34,775 nucleotides of DNA from QQUD01 sp039029915 (GTDB lineage Bacteria > Chloroflexota > Anaerolineae > Promineifilales > Promineifilaceae), in the NCBI GenBank assembly GCA_039029915.1, contig JBCCFD010000024.1, positions 1-34,775 of the forward strand, given 5' to 3'. The position numbers and the translations under genes are program-made. This document shows, in pieces, positions 32,429 through 34,775 of the stretch; the stretch's first letter is position 1, and every line of letters starts with the position of its first letter. Below the pieces are notes generated by a model. It saw only the letters and a program-made list of their open reading frames with translations, was not told the origin of the DNA and searched no databases.

Positions 32429-33505
32429 CTAAAAACGATCAGAAATGAAGGTCTCAATTTTTGCCATGCTGGTTTCCCAAGCGGGGTGCTCCAAAAAGCG
32501 CGCGTGGGCCGCCGTCGCTAATTGAGTCAGCAAAGCGCGATCATCAATAAGCGCCTGTAGATGTTGGGCAAGAACGACCGTATCTTCCGGCTCAATCAAA
32601 TACCCAGTTTCAGCAGGCGTTATAATTTCGTGCGCCGCTCCCGCAGTAGACCCGATGGCTGGGCAGCCAAAGGCCATTCCCTCAAGATAGACAATGCCAA
32701 ACCCTTCGTATTGAGATGGCACCACCAGTAAATGATTTCGAGTGTAGAGGTTTTCAAGGTGGGTATCATTCACCTGCCCATACACGGTGATCCTTTTTTG
32801 AATGTCTAAAACGGTCGTTTCTTTCACCAACCAGCGATTGGCATAAGCTGGGTCCACGGTTAAGCTGCCCACCACGTCAAGCGTCCAGCGCTCTTTTGGT
32901 AATCTCCCCAACGCCTGAATGAGGGTGTGCAACCCTTTACGCGGCGTCACATTCCCGACAAAAAGCAGTTTGAGCGGACCATCCTGCTGTGTTTTTTGCA
33001 AAACGGCCGTTTTTGACAAAGGCGCAAACCGATCCCCAGCCGGTTGGGCAACCACAGAAGGCCGTTTATCGCCTACAAGCTGCTGCACCCCCTGCTTTGT
33101 TGTCTGACTATTAAAAATGAACCCATCAATAGAACGCAGGTAGCGACGTTCAACCGCTTGATAAAGCGGTTGCCACAGGGCAAGATGCTGCTCATCAATT
33201 CTCAAATGGTGCACGATGGAGATGATGGGATAGGTGATGTGTGGTTTTAAACGGCCGTTTAGCCAAAATAGCGACGGGTGGTTTAGCTCATCCTGCAGCA
33301 AAATATCCAGCGGCGCATCAACCAATCTTCGGAAAAGAGACCTTGAGAAATTATCCCGCAGGTGGGCGCCATAGTTGCGCCAAGGCAAAGAAAAAATCTC
33401 AACGTCATGCCCTTGTTCATGCAAATGACGGCCCAGCTTGCGATCATACAAATATCCACCCGAAATGGTATCCAACGATCCATAAATTAATAACCCAATA
33501 TGCAT
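32429..33505 (-). CDS. GT4-family glycosyltransferase
   Basis: 358 residues from ATG 33505. Transfers a sugar from an activated donor, GT-B fold. N-terminal domain starts MHIGLLIYGSLDTISGGYLYDRKL; the C-terminal domain has LLFVGNVTPRKGLHTLIQAL and the donor-binding EGFGIVYLEGMAFGCP (E-x7-E). An ATG 69 bp upstream would add residues without fold match; neither has a clear ribosome site. It has no glycan-operon neighbours, so the acceptor is unknown. Two ACGGCCGT sites give TAV and LNGR. Confidence 0.88.
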   Translation of the reverse strand: MHIGLLIYGSLDTISGGYLYDRKLGRHLHEQGHDVEIFSLPWRNYGAHLRDNFSRSLFRRLVDAPLDILLQDELNHPSLFWLNGRLKPHITYPIISIVHHLRIDEQHLALWQPLYQAVERRYLRSIDGFIFNSQTTKQGVQQLVGDKRPSVVAQPAGDRFAPLSKTAVLQKTQQDGPLKLLFVGNVTPRKGLHTLIQALGRLPKERWTLDVVGSLTVDPAYANRWLVKETTVLDIQKRITVYGQVNDTHLENLYTRNHLLVVPSQYEGFGIVYLEGMAFGCPAIGSTAGAAHEIITPAETGYLIEPEDTVVLAQHLQALIDDRALLTQLATAAHARFLEHPAWETSMAKIETFISDRF

Positions 33506-33718
33506 GTGGGGATAATAACGGAGGTTAGAAAAGGTGTCAGGTGGGAGATTGCGGCGGAAAGCTTTTGCTATCATTTATGCCACACAACTTCTCTGCCAGT
33601 GTTAACCCACAGTCCGTAATCTTAGCAAACAGTAAATCTGGGTGATATATGTGCAATATATAGACAAATCGTGATAACATACTCGGAAAACCACCTATTG
33701 CACAGGAATCACACCCAT

Positions 33719-34207
33719 ATGAAACTTAAAATTAATGAAAAAGAATATGATGTTCCAGATAGTCCAAGTCGTGTCCTACTTTGGACACTTCGAGATGAGC
33801 TCGGTTTGATTGGCACCAAGTTTGGCTGCGGTGTTGGCATTTGCGGCTCATGTACCGTTCACATTAATGGCGTGGCTGTTCGCTCTTGCATCACCCCGCT
33901 TAGTGATGTTGACGGTGCCATTACAACTATTGAAGGCTTAGCAAGCCAACAGGAGGATGGCTCTGTGACCCTGCACCCTGTTCAACAAGCCTTTCTTGAT
34001 AACCAAGTGCCTCAATGTAGCTGGTGTATGAGCGGCCAAATGATGACGGCCGTTTCCTTTCTCAACGAAAACAGTACCCCCAGCGAAGAAGAGATCGTCG
34101 ACGCCATGAGCAACAACTACTGTCGCTGCGGCTGCTACTATCGCATCAAAACGGCCGTTGCCGATGCAGCCACCCTCATTACAGCACAGGGTAAGGAGGC
34201 CGCATGA
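33719..34207 (+). CDS. Small [2Fe-2S] subunit of an isoquinoline-1-oxidoreductase-type molybdoenzyme
   Basis: 162 residues. Plant-ferredoxin-type cluster ligands Cys37, Cys42, Cys45, Cys57 (GCGVGICGSC ... RSC), and the second helical-domain cluster Cys100, Cys103, Cys135, Cys137 (QCSWC ... CRC), typical of the xanthine-dehydrogenase-family small subunit. Passes electrons from the molybdenum cofactor subunit. ATG 33719 has AGGAA upstream; the ATG 48 bp earlier adds unrelated residues. Its stop overlaps the next start by 4 bp (ATGA). Confidence 0.93.
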   Translation: MKLKINEKEYDVPDSPSRVLLWTLRDELGLIGTKFGCGVGICGSCTVHINGVAVRSCITPLSDVDGAITTIEGLASQQEDGSVTLHPVQQAFLDNQVPQCSWCMSGQMMTAVSFLNENSTPSEEEIVDAMSNNYCRCGCYYRIKTAVADAATLITAQGKEAA

Positions 34208-34775
34208 GCGAAAAGGTACAATCGCGCCGACGCTGGCGCGTCACCCGTCGTGGCTTTCTTATTGGTCTCGGTGCGACGACTGCAACACTCGCTATCGGTG
34301 TTGCCGCTGGTCGCCCCCGACTGCATGAGTTTATGGGCGAAACGGTAGACAGCGGCAACGGCGCATTCGGTTCAGTCACAAATACACCCAGCACTTGGTT
34401 TGAAATTACCGCCGACAATCGGGTGCGTGTCTTTATCCCAAAAGTGGAAATGGGGACCGGGATTCACACGTCAATTAGTCAAATCGCCGCTGATGAGCTT
34501 GAAGTTAGCATGGCGCAGCTAGACGTTCTTCAGGCAAGCTCTACCCACGGCTTTGGACAAGCCTCCCAAACGGGCAATAGTGATGCCATTACGCTAAGCT
34601 ACACGCCCGTTCGGGAAGCGGCAGCCGCCGTCCGCGAAACGCTCAAGCAAGAAGCGGCTACTCAATTGGGCGTTTCAATTGGCGCGCTTTCAGTTGCGGA
34701 TGGTGAAATTTGGGTAACGGCCGTTCCTGAAAATCGCCTCACCTACGGCGAAATCGTCGCCTCGGTTGATTTAAA
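34204..34775 (+). CDS. Large molybdopterin-binding subunit of the same enzyme, N-terminal part (truncated by window)
   Basis: Open to the window end; 190 residues visible. GGAGG lies before the ATG. N-terminal Tat signal RRWRVTRRGFLIGLGATTATLAIG (twin Arg at RRGFLIG), then the start of an IorB-type domain: STWFEITADNRVRVFIPKVEMGTGIHTSISQIAADEL. Tat export implies a periplasmic or membrane-facing hydroxylase/dehydrogenase of N-heterocycles or aldehydes. The substrate cannot be told from this part. An ACGGCCGT site gives VTAV near 34717. Confidence 0.88.
   Translation, partial: MSEKVQSRRRWRVTRRGFLIGLGATTATLAIGVAAGRPRLHEFMGETVDSGNGAFGSVTNTPSTWFEITADNRVRVFIPKVEMGTGIHTSISQIAADELEVSMAQLDVLQASSTHGFGQASQTGNSDAITLSYTPVREAAAAVRETLKQEAATQLGVSIGALSVADGEIWVTAVPENRLTYGEIVASVDL

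Larger units (their letters stand above)
221..34724. repeat. Highly iterated palindrome ACGGCCGT (usually AACGGCCGTT)
   Basis: About 55 exact copies by hand count between 221-228 and 34717-34724, roughly one per 630 bp, on average in every gene. A random sequence of this length would have about 0.5. Near-copies (ACGGCCGA, ACGGCCGC, GCGGCCGT) add about ten. Most are inside coding regions; two are in the spacer 24745-25409. In proteins they appear as TAV or as NGR (or DGR/YGR) tripeptides. Confidence 0.9.

Noticed and set aside
221..34724. ACGGCCGT as transcription-factor operator
   Set aside because: Copies lie mainly inside genes of unrelated function, many far from starts, which does not fit an operator.

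Overview
The window is a compact stretch of a mid-GC bacterial chromosome with about 30 genes on both strands, no rRNA and no complete tRNA. The mixture of LspA, M50/cNMP fusion, SPFH, IclR, two-component, HTTM-like and PQQ-sugar-dehydrogenase genes, and abundant TP-rich lipoproteins, suggests Chloroflexota (Anaerolineae/Ardenticatenia-like). That assignment is inference from protein style only. Two genome-wide sequence habits stand out. The octamer ACGGCCGT, usually as AACGGCCGTT, occurs about 55 times (chance expectation about 0.5). Intergenic regions carry degenerate 7-bp tandem repeats. Together they recall the HIP1 palindrome and STRR heptamers of cyanobacteria, but with a different palindrome.

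Layout. 1-1.7 kb: end of a class V aminotransferase (+), then lspA, a glutaredoxin and a small unknown gene (-). 1.9-5.1 kb: a 1078-aa membrane protein joining a PqqD-like domain, an M50 metalloprotease and two cNMP-binding-like domains. 5.5-7.1 kb: a small Cys-rich protein and a galactokinase-family kinase. 7.3-10.3 kb: a redox cluster made of a lipoprotein thioredoxin whose first active-site Cys is encoded by TGA (probable selenocysteine, with a SECIS-like hairpin), a Rieske ferredoxin, and a secreted PKD protein with weak copper-amine-oxidase resemblance. 10.5-12 kb (-): HTTM-like membrane protein and its coupled partner. 12-14.6 kb (+): an IclR regulator and two paralogous metallo-beta-lactamase/ODP-like proteins. 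14.9-17.3 kb (+): an SGNH-hydrolase-like protein and an indoleamine 2,3-dioxygenase. 17.3-20.3 kb (-): secreted helical-repeat protein, OmpR-type regulator and histidine kinase. 20.5-24.7 kb (-): lipoprotein, frameshifted RDD gene, zinc-ribbon membrane protein, SPFH protein. 25.4-28.7 kb (+): sensor-like membrane protein, micro-membrane protein, NarL-type histidine kinase and response regulator. 28.9-33.5 kb (-): SDR reductase, PQQ-dependent sugar dehydrogenase-like lipoprotein, tail-anchored unknown protein, GT4 glycosyltransferase. 33.7 kb to the end (+): small 2Fe-2S subunit and the start of the large molybdopterin subunit of an isoquinoline-1-oxidoreductase-type enzyme.

The most interesting single object is the putative Sec-thioredoxin at 7341-7991: it looks broken, but the stop sits exactly on the redox Cys and is followed by a perfect 8-bp hairpin with a GG-starting loop. 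The most interesting global signal is the iterated palindrome, which shapes protein sequences by inserting TAV and NGR tripeptides.
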